NCBI RefSeq assembly: GCF_036084755.1
Contig: NZ_CP107968.1
Span: forward strand, 744,001-808,000
Length of the DNA: 64,000 nt
Source of the DNA: Streptomyces sp. NBC_00370
GTDB taxonomy: Bacteria; Actinomycetota; Actinomycetes; Streptomycetales; Streptomycetaceae
Reading direction: 5' to 3'
Shown: positions 1 to 7,732 of the stretch, piece after piece
Position numbering within the stretch: the first letter of the stretch is position 1
Layout: each line of letters opens with the position of its first letter
The notes under the pieces: model-generated
What the model was told of the DNA's origin: nothing
Seen by the model: only the letters and a program-made list of their open reading frames with translations
Databases searched by the model: none
Translations under genes and position numbers: made by a program

Positions 1-637
1 CGCGCCGTACGCCCAGCTCCCCCAGCCGCTCGACGGTGAGTCCCGGGACGACCAGGACATTCACCGGAACGGGGATGGCGTCCGTCAGCTCCCGCAGGAC
101 GGCCGGCTCGCTCGCGCCGGGTACGAAGATCCCGTCGGCGCCGGCTTCGACGTACGCGCTCGCGCGGCGCAGGGTGGCCTCGACGGTGGCGTCCTGGCCG
201 AGCCAGTACGTGTCCACTCGCGCGTTGACGAACAGCTCGGGCGAACGGTCCTTGACGGCGCGGACCTTGTCGGCGTGCAGCTCCGGCGCGATCAGCCGCT
301 CGGCCGTGCTGTCCTCGATGTTGATCCCCGCCACGTCGAGCCGGGCGGTGTAGTCGGCGACGTCACGCGGCAGATCCGCGTAGCCGTCCTCGATGTCCAT
401 CGTGACGTACACGGCGCGGCCGGCGTCGGCGATACCGGCCAGTTCGCGGGCCAGGGCGAGATTCGCGTCCTTGGTGGAGCGCTCGCCGTCGGGGCGTCCG
501 TGGCTCTGGGCCACCCCGAAGCTGGTGGTGCCCACCGCCCGGAAACCGGCGGCGACGAAGGCCAGGGCGGACGGCAGGTCCCAGGCGTTGGGCAGGACAA
601 GAGGGGGGTCGTGGTGGTGAAGGTCGCGGAAGGTCAT
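1..637 (-). CDS. Isocitrate lyase/PEP mutase family protein, 3' end cut by window edge
   Basis: About 212 N-terminal codons are visible, starting at an ATG at 637. The protein contains VLPNAWD, TSFGVAQSHGRPDG, YVTMDIEDGY and VNARVDTYWLG. These are the conserved blocks of the isocitrate lyase/PEP mutase superfamily, (beta/alpha)8 enzymes that make or break C-C or C-P bonds of small oxo acids with Mg2+; the acidic DIEDG would bind the metal. The class also covers oxaloacetate decarboxylases and methylisocitrate lyase-like proteins, so the substrate cannot be assigned. No ribosome binding site precedes the ATG, so the transcript may be leaderless. The gene is divergent from the DUF899 gene across 78 bp. 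The C-terminus is outside the window. Confidence 0.85.
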   Translation of the reverse strand, partial: MTFRDLHHHDPPLVLPNAWDLPSALAFVAAGFRAVGTTSFGVAQSHGRPDGERSTKDANLALARELAGIADAGRAVYVTMDIEDGYADLPRDVADYTARLDVAGINIEDSTAERLIAPELHADKVRAVKDRSPELFVNARVDTYWLGQDATVEATLRRASAYVEAGADGIFVPGASEPAVLRELTDAIPVPVNVLVVPGLTVERLGELGVRR

Positions 638-715
638 GATAGTGACGCTACTGGCCTGTCGTTCCGGCGCCAGGCGAAGCATCCGCTGTGACCGACCGTG
701 ACCGGGAGGACGAAG

Positions 716-1513
716 ATGACGACGCCGGCGAATCTGCCCGAGGTCGTGTCGCGCGAGGAATGGCTCGCTGCCCGCAAGGAACTGCTGGCCAAGGAGAAGG
801 ACGTCACCCGGGCACGCGACCGGCTCAACGCCGAACGGCGCCGGCTGCCCATGGTGCGCGTCGACAAGCCGTACGCCTTCGAAGGCCCGGACGGGCGGGT
901 CGGCCTGCTGGATCTGTTCGAGGGCCGGCAGCAGCTGGTCATGCACCGCTTCATGTGGATGTTCGACATCGACGCCGACGGCACCGAACACCCCCGCGAC
1001 ACCGGCTGCTCAAGCTGCTCGTCGGCGGCCGACGGGATCGGCAGGCTGCGGCAACTCCACGTCCGCAACACCAGGTTGGTGGCGGTGACCCGCGCGCCGT
1101 ACCCGACGCTCGCGGCGTTCCGCGAGCGAATGGGGTGGACGTTTCCGTGGTACTCCTCGGCCGGCAGCGACTTCAACTACGACTTCCACGCGACGGTCGA
1201 CGACCGCGTGGCGCCGGTGCGGGTCTTCCACCGCACGGAGGCCGAACTCGCCGCAGCGGGCATGCCGTGGTCGGAGGAGATGCGCGGCGACTGGCCGGGC
1301 ATCAGCACGTTCCTGCGCGTCGGGGACGAGGTCTTCCACACGTACTCGACGTTCGGCCGGGGCATCGAGGAGTTCCACAACGGCTACCACTACCTCGACC
1401 TCACCGCACTGGGCCGCCAGGAGGCCTGGGAGGAACCGGAAGGACGCGCGGTCCCCCTGGGCCTCCAGGTCGGCGGCCCGGCGATGCGCCTGCCGGACGA
1501 GTACGACGCCTGA
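716..1513 (+). CDS. DUF899 (thioredoxin-like) family protein
   Basis: A 265-residue cytoplasmic protein. The ATG at 716 was chosen over the in-frame GTG at 698 because GGGAGGA lies 5 bases upstream of it. The sequence MVRVDKPYAFEGPDG, then RFMWMFD, then a cysteine pair in DTGCSSCS (about C98 and C101), and PWYSSAGSDFNYDF are hallmarks of the DUF899 family, which has a thioredoxin/AhpC-like fold. Family members are annotated as possible dithiol oxidoreductases, but no reaction is established. The CxxC pair seen here fits a redox role. The gene stands alone. Confidence 0.85.
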   Translation: MTTPANLPEVVSREEWLAARKELLAKEKDVTRARDRLNAERRRLPMVRVDKPYAFEGPDGRVGLLDLFEGRQQLVMHRFMWMFDIDADGTEHPRDTGCSSCSSAADGIGRLRQLHVRNTRLVAVTRAPYPTLAAFRERMGWTFPWYSSAGSDFNYDFHATVDDRVAPVRVFHRTEAELAAAGMPWSEEMRGDWPGISTFLRVGDEVFHTYSTFGRGIEEFHNGYHYLDLTALGRQEAWEEPEGRAVPLGLQVGGPAMRLPDEYDA

Positions 1514-1526
1514 CGGGCCGGAGGGT

Positions 1527-1706
1527 TCAGCTGTTGATCGAACCGGTGATCGCCGCGTTCGTGTTGCCCCTGCGCGCCGCGCGTTCGCCGGCCCGACGGG
1601 CCTCCTCCGGGGTGGCTCCGGCTGCCGCCGCCTTCAAGGTGGCGTCCGTGCGGCGCTGTTCGATCTGTTCGGCCCGCTTGCGCTTCAACTTGCTGAAGAA
1701 AGACAT
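1527..1706 (-). CDS. Small basic conserved hypothetical protein
   Basis: A 59-residue highly charged protein that begins MSFFSKLKRKRAEQ and continues with an Ala/Arg-rich helix (EEARRAGERAARRG). The ATG at 1706 was preferred to one at 1763 because the upstream 19 residues are Gly/Pro-rich and look non-coding. Short proteins of this type occur next to unrelated genes in many Streptomyces, and no domain or function is recognised. The gene converges on the DUF899 gene with 13 bases between them. Confidence 0.55.
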   Translation of the reverse strand: MSFFSKLKRKRAEQIEQRRTDATLKAAAAGATPEEARRAGERAARRGNTNAAITGSINS

Positions 1707-1808
1707 GATGATCGCCTGCCCGAGGGGCAACGCACCAAACGCGGGCCCGGGCCCCTGGCACAATCGGTGAGTTCCGTGTTGCTTACGGGTCTTGATGGGA
1801 GGGCTGCC

Positions 1809-2126
1809 ATGACACTTTCAGCTGAGGATCGCTTCGTCGTCACCGACCTGATCTCGATGCACGGTCACCTCGTCGACAGCGGAGAGCTGGACAGACTCGG
1901 CGAGTTGTTCACCGAGGACGTCGTCTACGACCTCACCGACTTCGATGTCGTTCTCACCCGGCTGGACTCCGGTGAAGTGCACGCCCTCTCCAAGGGAATT
2001 GGTGTGCGGGCGGACGGCACGACCGGAAGCGTGACCTACGAGGACGTCGCCGTGCGCACCGACGAGGGCTGGCGCATCCGCTTCCGCAAGGTGCTCGCGC
2101 GACGCGCCCCGCTGGGGCGCACATGA
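1809..2126 (+). CDS. SnoaL-like (NTF2-fold) protein with probable internal deletion
   Basis: A 105-residue protein starting at the ATG at 1809, with GGGAGGG just upstream. The N-terminal part (LISMHGHLVDSGELDRLGELF, then VVYDLTDF) and the C-terminal part (SKGIGVRADGTTGSVTYEDV, then GWRIRFRKV) match nuclear-transport-factor-2/SnoaL-like proteins, small alpha+beta barrels that bind or isomerise small ligands. These are normally about 130-140 residues. The stretch that usually lies between TDF and the next strand (an LAALRE helix and an HHVTN strand) is missing, so the cone fold may be incomplete. The reading frame is intact. The stop overlaps the next gene's start (ATGA at 2123-2126). Confidence 0.75.
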   Translation: MTLSAEDRFVVTDLISMHGHLVDSGELDRLGELFTEDVVYDLTDFDVVLTRLDSGEVHALSKGIGVRADGTTGSVTYEDVAVRTDEGWRIRFRKVLARRAPLGRT

Positions 2127-3298
2127 GACGGGACGTGTGGCGGCGCGGGCGCCGACTGGCGACGGCCGCTCTGCTCGCGTGCGTCGTCGGGTGCGCGGGA
2201 ACGTCGGGGGATCCGGGCCAGGGCGACCGGAGTCACGGCCCCGGGAGCCGAGCGCGGGGCTGGGTCGTCGGCATCGGCGCGGCCGAGGCGTCCGGCGACT
2301 GCCGCACCACCGACCGGTTGATCGTGTGCCCGGTGGCCCCGGCCGGCGCCGTCGCCCATTCCGCTTCGACCGGCGCTGTGGCCTGGCGCGCCGGCACGGA
2401 CCGACCGGCGGGCAGGAACTCCGGGTTGGCGGTCGACGGCGACCGCGCCGTGTCGGCGGGCGGGCGCACGCTCCGGGCCGTCGACCTGGCCACCGGCCGG
2501 GCCGCGTGGACGAAGACGTACCCCGCCGGCCGTACGGTGGGCCCGCCGGCCGCCGCGGGCGGTGTCGTCTACGCCGCCACGTACGGTGCGACCGTCGCCG
2601 AGCCCCAGACGCTGTTCGCGTATCGCGCCTCGGACGGGACTCCGCTCTGGCACCGCGCCAGCACCGAGACCTCGCCCGTCGCCCTGGGCAGCCGGGTGTA
2701 CGCCGTCGAGCCCGTCGGCCGGACCGTCTCGCGGGTCGTCGCCCGGGACGGACAGACCGGGAAGGTCGTCGCCACGTCCGACGTCTCCCACCCCTGTCCT
2801 GACCTGATCAGCGCCCCCGGGTACCTGGTCTGCGCGTCCAGCGGGGACGCGGCCGGTGACACGTTCCCGCCGGTCGTACGGATCGACCCCGCCACCCTCG
2901 CGTTCCGCAGGACGCTCCTTCGGCCGGTGGACAAGCCGAGCGGCGGGGTGATCTCGCCGGACGGGGTGCTGGTGCTGCGCACGGTCAACGCCGAGGATCC
3001 GGTGGGTGGCGACTGGACCGCCGTCGACATCAGGACCGGCAGGACGCTGTGGCGGACCACAGGAACGAGTGACGACGTCGTACTCGCCGGATCCAGGGCG
3101 GTATGGATCTCGGGCGGACGCCTGGTCTCCGTCGACCCGCGCGGTGGCCCCCGGGCCACCGGTACGGCCGCGCCGCGCCGCTCACCCGCGTACCGGGAGG
3201 CGGCCGACGGCCGTTCCCCGCACCTGACCGGGTACGGCACACACCTCGTCGTCCAGGCGAAGGTAAAACCGGCGCTCCGGTCCGTGCCGGCGCCCTAG
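2123..3298 (+). CDS. PQQ-binding-like beta-propeller lipoprotein
   Basis: A 391-residue exported protein. It opens with an Arg-rich stretch, then a hydrophobic segment ending in a lipobox, LACVVGC (Cys about residue 23), so it is probably a membrane-anchored lipoprotein. The rest contains repeated blades such as HSASTGAVAWRAGT, RAVDLATGRAAWTKT, YRASDGTPLWHR and DIRTGRTLWRTTG. This is the W-docking repeat of PQQ/pyrrolo-quinoline-like propellers (PQQ_2), which in lipoproteins usually serves as a scaffold rather than a dehydrogenase. The start overlaps the stop of the SnoaL-like gene by four bases, so the two are probably translationally coupled, though their functions show no obvious link. Confidence 0.8.
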   Translation: MRRDVWRRGRRLATAALLACVVGCAGTSGDPGQGDRSHGPGSRARGWVVGIGAAEASGDCRTTDRLIVCPVAPAGAVAHSASTGAVAWRAGTDRPAGRNSGLAVDGDRAVSAGGRTLRAVDLATGRAAWTKTYPAGRTVGPPAAAGGVVYAATYGATVAEPQTLFAYRASDGTPLWHRASTETSPVALGSRVYAVEPVGRTVSRVVARDGQTGKVVATSDVSHPCPDLISAPGYLVCASSGDAAGDTFPPVVRIDPATLAFRRTLLRPVDKPSGGVISPDGVLVLRTVNAEDPVGGDWTAVDIRTGRTLWRTTGTSDDVVLAGSRAVWISGGRLVSVDPRGGPRATGTAAPRRSPAYREAADGRSPHLTGYGTHLVVQAKVKPALRSVPAP

Positions 3299-3428
3299 AG
3301 CTATGACATTACGGAGCATTGTGACGACTCTGAGACATTCCGCACGCAGGCCAGGGGGCAGGAATGGCCGTGACCATGGTTCCGGCGGGGTGCACCCGCG
3401 GGGCCAGTGAGCAAGGCAAGGAGCGTTC

Positions 3429-3947
3429 ATGACGCGTATGCGTATCAACCGGAGGATCGCCGCGGCTCTCGCCGCCACGGCACTGCTGGGCGCCGCGGGT
3501 GCGGGAGCCGCCCAGGCCGCACCGGCCGCGGCCGCCGGCGGTTCCGCCCCCTCCGCATGCCGTCCGGCCAACCATCTCGCGAAGATCGCCAAGGCGCCGA
3601 ACAGTGCGGGCCACCACCACTACCGGGTCACGCTGACCGCGCCACGCGGGTACGACGCGTGCAGGCTGGCCGGTTCGCCCACGGACGTGCGGTTCTCGCA
3701 CCACGGCGTGACGACCCGGGGTACCGCGGGTCATTACGGCAATCAGCGGACCGCGGTGACCTTCGGCCCGGGGCATCCGGTGCACTTCGACATTCAGGTG
3801 CCGAACAGGGGCCGTGCGACCTCGGCGGACGAGGTCGCCTTCACATTGCAGGCTCCGGGCGGGCAGATCCCCGGCACGTCCTTCGCTGACGGCAACCTCA
3901 AGGTGGCCGCCGGGACCCTCGTCGGGTCGGTCCAGCGCGGCGCCTGA
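3429..3947 (+). CDS. Secreted DUF4232-like protein
   Basis: A 172-residue protein with a classical signal peptide: MTRMRINRR, then an Ala/Leu-rich core and a likely cleavage after AAQAAPA. The mature part carries two cysteines (SACRPANH and DACRLAG) and ends in a beta-rich region (VHFDIQVPNRG, then EVAFTLQAPGG). The overall pattern resembles the DUF4232 family of secreted actinobacterial proteins of unknown function, but the match is weaker than for the two proteins near 32-33 kb. AAGGAG is 7 bases before the ATG. The gene ends 41 bases before a strong bidirectional terminator. Confidence 0.6.
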   Translation: MTRMRINRRIAAALAATALLGAAGAGAAQAAPAAAAGGSAPSACRPANHLAKIAKAPNSAGHHHYRVTLTAPRGYDACRLAGSPTDVRFSHHGVTTRGTAGHYGNQRTAVTFGPGHPVHFDIQVPNRGRATSADEVAFTLQAPGGQIPGTSFADGNLKVAAGTLVGSVQRGA

Positions 3948-3988
3948 TCTCCCCCGTACGTCCCGTCCGCGGCGTGCGCGGACGCGCA

Positions 3989-4029
3989 GGTGGCGTCCCG
4001 CGACCGTGTCACTGTCGCGGGACGCCACC
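3989..4029. terminator. Bidirectional hairpin between convergent genes
   Basis: A perfect 16-bp inverted repeat: GGTGGCGTCCCGCGAC at 3989-4004 pairs with 4014-4029 around a 9-nt loop. It lies between two converging stop codons (3947 and 4038). There is no T-tract on either side, which is usual for actinobacterial terminators. Confidence 0.8.
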
Positions 4030-4037
4030 GTACGTCG

Positions 4038-4430
4038 TCAGGCGATGCCGCTCACGGACCGCGGGGCGATGACGAACTTCACCCGGACCTGGTCCCGTCC
4101 GCCGAACCACGGGTACGGGCCGCCCAGATACTTCTGGGCCAGGGTCTCGATGTGCTCGGCGGCGCCGTCGTTCGTGACCTCCACGACCTCGCCGCGCACC
4201 TGGTAGAAGCGGGACGGGTTCTCCGGGTCCGAGACGGTCACGGCGACGCGCGGGTCACGCCGCACATTGCGCGTCTTGACGTGGCCCTCCACGCTGTTGA
4301 TGACGACATTCCGGCCGTCCGTGTCCACCCAGGTCTGGGTGAGCTGGGGCGAGCCGTCCGCCATCAGCGTGGCGAGATAGCAGGTGCTCGGACGGCGCAG
4401 CAGCGCGACAAGTTCGTCTGGAAGGTCCAC
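4038..4430 (-). CDS. PPOX-class flavin/F420-dependent oxidoreductase
   Basis: A 130-residue single-domain protein of the split-barrel flavin-binding fold (pyridoxamine 5'-phosphate oxidase-like). Motifs are STCYLATLMADGSPQLTQTW, then NVVINSVEGHVKTRNVRRDP and RFYQVRGEVVEVT, with a C-terminal YLGGPYPWFGG. These match the PPOX-class F420/FMN-dependent enzymes that reduce or hydrogenate small molecules with F420H2. The start is placed at the GTG at 4430, preceded by GAGAG at a 5-base spacing. An in-frame GTG at 4445 is possible. Codons further upstream look non-coding. The gene follows the EF-hand gene on the same strand after 89 bases. Confidence 0.85.
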   Translation of the reverse strand: MDLPDELVALLRRPSTCYLATLMADGSPQLTQTWVDTDGRNVVINSVEGHVKTRNVRRDPRVAVTVSDPENPSRFYQVRGEVVEVTNDGAAEHIETLAQKYLGGPYPWFGGRDQVRVKFVIAPRSVSGIA

Positions 4431-4519
4431 GGTTGCTCTCTTCACGGTGCGGGGCGGCGCGGCTCGACAGCTGTCCGCGATCCCCCGCAGCGTAGTGGAG
4501 GCCGGTGGGGGCCTCGCGG

Positions 4520-5062
4520 TCAGCTCATCGCGAACCGGCCGCAGAGCCAGTTGCCCGGTTCCACCGGGTCGTCGCTGATCCAGAACTGGCGCCACAGCAG
4601 GGCGAATTCGTCGCGGCTGAGATGGCCGTCACCGTTCAGGTCGAGGAGTTCGAAGACGCCCGTCATGTCCACGGGCCGGCCGTTCCAGGTCTCGACGAGC
4701 CTGCGATGCTCCTCCGGGGAGATGACGCCGTCGCCGTTGGAGTCCACCGCCTCGAAGACGGTGTCGGCTGTCGCCGTGACGTCGGCGACCATACCGGGCA
4801 ACTTGTCCACGAGCGCCAGCAGTTCGCCCATGTCGATCGCGCCGTCGCCGTTGGTGTCGCCCACTTCCAGCAGCGCCGCCCACCAGCCCATCAGCAGGGT
4901 CTCCACCCGGGCGCGCAGCTCGGTGCCCGGACCCACTCCCGGTAGTCGGCTCCAGCGGGCGACGAGGGCCCTGAAGTCCTCCTCGCGGAGGTAGCCGTCA
5001 CTGTCCGCGTCGAACGCGGCGAACATATCCCTGAGCTTGCGCTCCTGAAACGCGTTGGCCAT
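4520..5062 (-). CDS. EF-hand calcium-binding protein (four loops)
   Basis: A 180-residue soluble protein with four 12-residue EF-hand loops: DADSDGYLREED (18-29), DTNGDGAIDMGE (69-80), DSNGDGVISPEE (107-118) and DLNGDGHLSRDE (141-152). Loops 2 and 3 are canonical and loop 4 has all main ligands. Loop 1 ends in Asp instead of Glu. The architecture resembles sarcoplasmic calcium-binding or calerythrin/Cab-type proteins known from actinomycetes, which buffer or sense cytosolic Ca2+. A strong AAGGGAGG stands 6 bases before the ATG. There are no membrane segments. Confidence 0.93.
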   Translation of the reverse strand: MANAFQERKLRDMFAAFDADSDGYLREEDFRALVARWSRLPGVGPGTELRARVETLLMGWWAALLEVGDTNGDGAIDMGELLALVDKLPGMVADVTATADTVFEAVDSNGDGVISPEEHRRLVETWNGRPVDMTGVFELLDLNGDGHLSRDEFALLWRQFWISDDPVEPGNWLCGRFAMS

Positions 5063-5203
5063 GAGCGGCCTCCCTTGGCGCCGAACCGAACCGTGAACCG
5101 CCGGCGACCGCCCCTACGCGGCGCGGACAATGTGACTATAGGTCGGCAGGTACCCCCGCTCCCACCAGCACATATGCCCGAACCGTCACCCGTCAGGCGC
5201 TGT

Positions 5204-5545
5204 TCAGGTCCTGCTCCCGAGCTGGGTGCCGCGGCCGCCCTGGCTCGACGACGTCAGCGCCCGTACGAGCAGCCCCAGCAGCATGGCGTTCACGAAGGCG
5301 GCCACCGCGAGGCTCACCAGGATCGCCCACGCGTCGAGATCGGGCAGGGCGAGGACCAGCAGGCTGGTCGGCGCTGCCAGGAAGAAGGGCCACACCCCCG
5401 CGAAGGAAGCGTCCTGATGGGGCACGAACAGGGTGTCCACGACGACCCACACCAGCACCGCCGCGAACACCAGCAGATAGCCGCGCGAGACCCAGTTGTC
5501 CGTGGCAGCCGCCAGCGGTCGGTACCAGCGCTTGTCGGTGCGCAT
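5204..5545 (-). CDS. Small membrane protein (three predicted transmembrane helices)
   Basis: A 113-residue protein beginning MRTDKRWYRPLAAATDNWVS. Three hydrophobic segments follow (GYLLVFAAVLVWVVVDTLF, then VWPFFLAAPTSLLVLAL and WAILVSLAVAAFVNAMLLGL), with a short polar tail (SSSQGG). GGGAGAG precedes the chosen ATG at 5545, while in-frame codons further upstream lack a ribosome site. It resembles small uncharacterised Streptomyces membrane proteins, and no transport or enzymatic motif is visible. The 222 bases between it and the divergent methyltransferase gene hold no other gene. Confidence 0.6.
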   Translation of the reverse strand: MRTDKRWYRPLAAATDNWVSRGYLLVFAAVLVWVVVDTLFVPHQDASFAGVWPFFLAAPTSLLVLALPDLDAWAILVSLAVAAFVNAMLLGLLVRALTSSSQGGRGTQLGSRT

Positions 5546-5767
5546 CGTTTCTCTCCCGTCACCTTCGGAAATGTGCCCTCGGGAAGCGAGGACACGTCCC
5601 ATGATCCGTCCGCCGGTCGGGCGCCGCATGAGTACGGACACTCAGACGGCCGGTCAGCGGGTACGCGGACGGCACCCGCCGGAACGGGCCGAACCCGGGC
5701 CGCTTGCCTCGCGCGGCGTGTACTGCCGCTAAAGTTTGGGAAGTTGACCTTCCAGGGAGGGATCGCG

Positions 5768-6631
5768 ATGGCCGACGACGGCTGGATGGACGGCGACTTA
5801 CGCCGGCCGGTCGACCTGCGTACGGACCGGGCTCACGCGGCCCGTGTGTACGACGTGCTGCTCGGCGGGAAGACGAACTATCCGGCGGACCGGGCCATGG
5901 CCGCCGAAGTGATCGCGAAGATGCCGACGGCGCAGACCGCCGCCCGGGTCAACCGCGCCTTCGTGCTGCGGACCACCCGTTATCTCGCGGCCGAGGCCGG
6001 TGTCCGGCAGTTCCTCGACATCGGTACGGGCATACCGACCGCCCCCCACCTGCATGAAGTGGCGCAGGCCGAGGCGGCGGACACCCGGGTCGTGTACGTG
6101 GACAACGATCCGATCGTCCTCGCGCACTCCCGCGCCCTGCATGTCAGCCACCCCTCCGGGCGCACCGCGTACGTGCAGGCCGATGTGACCGAGCCGGGCA
6201 GCGTCCTCGGCTCCCCCGCGCTGCGCGACACGCTGGATCTCACGCAGCCGATCGCCATGACGATGTGCCTGCTGCTGCACTGGCTCCCCCAGGAGGCCGA
6301 TCCGCACGCGATCGTCCGCTCGCTGGTCGAAGCGCTGCCCTCGGGCAGCTATCTGGTGATCAGCGTCATGGCGCGCGAACTGGCCGCGGGGTCCGACGGT
6401 TTGGAGGGCGACTTCGCCGAGGAGGGCACGGCGCTGCACGCCCACACCAAGGAGGAAGCGCTCAGATTCTTCGACGGCACGAAACTCGTCGATCCCGGGC
6501 TCGTCGTTCCCCAGCACTGGCGCCCCGACCTGGAGGACGCGGCCCCCGGCGGTGCGCCCGGCGCTCTGGCGGCCGTGCCGGGTGACGACGAAGCGCCCAT
6601 CTGGGCGGGCGTCGCGCTGAAGACGTCCTGA
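5768..6631 (+). CDS. S-adenosyl methyltransferase (PF04672 type) with TTA codon
   Basis: A 287-residue protein from the ATG at 5768, 7 bases after GGGAGGG. It has RVYDVLLGGKTNYPADR, NRAFVLRTTRYLA, the SAM-binding FLDIGTGIPTAPHLHEVAQ, VVYVDNDPIVLAHSR and a C-terminal RFFDGTKLVDPGLV. This is the diagnostic set of the actinobacterial S-adenosyl methyltransferase family PF04672 (DUF574), which is abundant in Streptomyces and of mostly unknown substrate. Codon 11 (5798-5800) is TTA, so full translation should need the bldA leucyl-tRNA and be delayed until development begins. The open frame extends upstream, but that part lacks coding character. Confidence 0.9.
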   Translation: MADDGWMDGDLRRPVDLRTDRAHAARVYDVLLGGKTNYPADRAMAAEVIAKMPTAQTAARVNRAFVLRTTRYLAAEAGVRQFLDIGTGIPTAPHLHEVAQAEAADTRVVYVDNDPIVLAHSRALHVSHPSGRTAYVQADVTEPGSVLGSPALRDTLDLTQPIAMTMCLLLHWLPQEADPHAIVRSLVEALPSGSYLVISVMARELAAGSDGLEGDFAEEGTALHAHTKEEALRFFDGTKLVDPGLVVPQHWRPDLEDAAPGGAPGALAAVPGDDEAPIWAGVALKTS

Positions 6632-6659
6632 TCTCCCCCGGCCGAGGCCGGGCCGGCCG

Positions 6660-6683
6660 CCGGGCAGGCCGGTGCCTGCCCGG
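6660..6683. terminator. Bidirectional hairpin
   Basis: CCGGGCAGGC at 6660-6669 pairs perfectly with 6674-6683 around a 4-base loop, between the converging methyltransferase and aldo/keto reductase genes. Confidence 0.65.
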
Positions 6684-6704
6684 ATGGGCCTGTGGAGCTG
6701 CCCG

Positions 6705-7649
6705 TCAGCGGATGGAGACGTCCGTCGGCCGTGACAGCACGGCGTCGAGTTCGGCCAGTGTCGCGTCGTCCAGCTCGACGGACCCGGCGGCGATGTTCTG
6801 CTCCAGATGACCGGCGTCGGCGGTGCCGGCGATGAGCAGTGTGTTCGGGGCGTGCCGCAGCAGCCAGGCGAGGCCGATCTGCGACGGGGTGCTGTCGAGG
6901 GCCTGTGCGGCGGCGAGGACCGCGGGCTCCTCGGTCACCTTCGGCAGGCCGGGGAACGCGCCGCCGAGCGGGAAGTACGGCACCCAGGCGATCCCCTCGG
7001 CGAGACAGAGGTCCAGCATGTCCTCGTCGCCGCGGGCCACAAGGCTGTAGGCGTTCTGCACGCAGACGATGCCCGCGGGGAGCGCGTGGCGCAGTTTCTC
7101 AAGGGTCACGCTGCTCAGCCCGATCCCGCCGATCTTGCCCTCGTCGCGCAGCGCGACCATCACGGCGAGCTGGTCGTCGATGTCGACCACCTGGTCGGCC
7201 TCGGGGCGGATCCCGGGGCCCGTGTCCATCCGCCGCAGGTTCACGACCGGGATCCGGTCGAGGCCGAGGCTCTTGAGATTGTCCTCGACGCTCGCCCTGA
7301 GTTCCTCGGGGCGCTGCGCGGGACGCAGCGGGATGCGGCCTCCGGGGTTGGGGTCGGCGCCGACCTTGCTGACGACGACAACGCCGTCCTCGGGGCGGAT
7401 CGCCTCCCGGATGAGCCCGTTGACGAGCCCGTTGCCGTAGAACTCGGCGGTGTCGATGTGGTCGACGCCGAGCTCGACCGCGCGGCGCAACAGCGCCACG
7501 GCGGTGTGGCGCTCCTCGCGCAGCCGCTCCAGCTGCATCGCCCCGTATCCGACCCGGGAGACCGCGGCGCCGGCGAGCAGGCCGCTGCCTCCGGGGCGCG
7601 GCACTCCGGCGGTGGTGACCTCGGGAGATGAGTTGCTGCTCGGTGTCAT
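6705..7649 (-). CDS. Aldo/keto reductase
   Basis: A 314-residue NADPH-dependent reductase of the AKR (alpha/beta)8-barrel superfamily. Visible are SRVGYGAMQL, the HIDTAEFYGNG block with the catalytic Asp and Tyr, VVVSKVG with the catalytic Lys, and the coenzyme-side FPLGG and IAGTADAGHLEQN segments. At the place where most AKRs have the catalytic His (YLHR), this protein has VVNLRR, as does its paralogue at 13346. The gene is divergent from a TetR gene, with two near-identical operators between them, so it is very likely the target of that repressor. Likely substrates are xenobiotic or endogenous aldehydes and ketones; none can be named. Confidence 0.88.
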   Translation of the reverse strand: MTPSSNSSPEVTTAGVPRPGGSGLLAGAAVSRVGYGAMQLERLREERHTAVALLRRAVELGVDHIDTAEFYGNGLVNGLIREAIRPEDGVVVVSKVGADPNPGGRIPLRPAQRPEELRASVEDNLKSLGLDRIPVVNLRRMDTGPGIRPEADQVVDIDDQLAVMVALRDEGKIGGIGLSSVTLEKLRHALPAGIVCVQNAYSLVARGDEDMLDLCLAEGIAWVPYFPLGGAFPGLPKVTEEPAVLAAAQALDSTPSQIGLAWLLRHAPNTLLIAGTADAGHLEQNIAAGSVELDDATLAELDAVLSRPTDVSIR

Positions 7650-7679
7650 GGAAACCCGTCCTCGTGAGATGATGGGGGA

Positions 7680-7697
7680 AACGGAGGTTCCTCCGTT
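7680..7697. promoter_or_regulatory. TetR-type operator, copy 1
   Basis: AACGGAGGTTCCTCCGTT is an 18-bp inverted repeat, symmetric except for the two central bases. It shares its arms with copy 2, 35 bp downstream, and lies 31 bp upstream of the aldo/keto reductase start. It is the likely binding site of the adjacent TetR protein. Confidence 0.65.
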
Positions 7698-7716
7698 CCA
7701 TCGACAGTAGCACTAA

Positions 7717-7730
7717 CGGAGGTACCTCCG
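7717..7730. promoter_or_regulatory. TetR-type operator, copy 2, overlapping the tetR ribosome binding site
   Basis: CGGAGGTACCTCCG is a perfect 14-bp palindrome with the same half-sites as copy 1. Its GGAGG doubles as the Shine-Dalgarno sequence of the TetR gene, which starts at 7733, so bound repressor would cover its own translation start region. Confidence 0.65.
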
Positions 7731-7732
7731 CT

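Noticed and set aside
5075..6631. N-terminal extension of the PF04672 methyltransferase to 518 residues
   Set aside because: The upstream 230 codons overlap the antisense of the membrane-protein gene and lack homology; GGGAGGG precedes the ATG at 5768.
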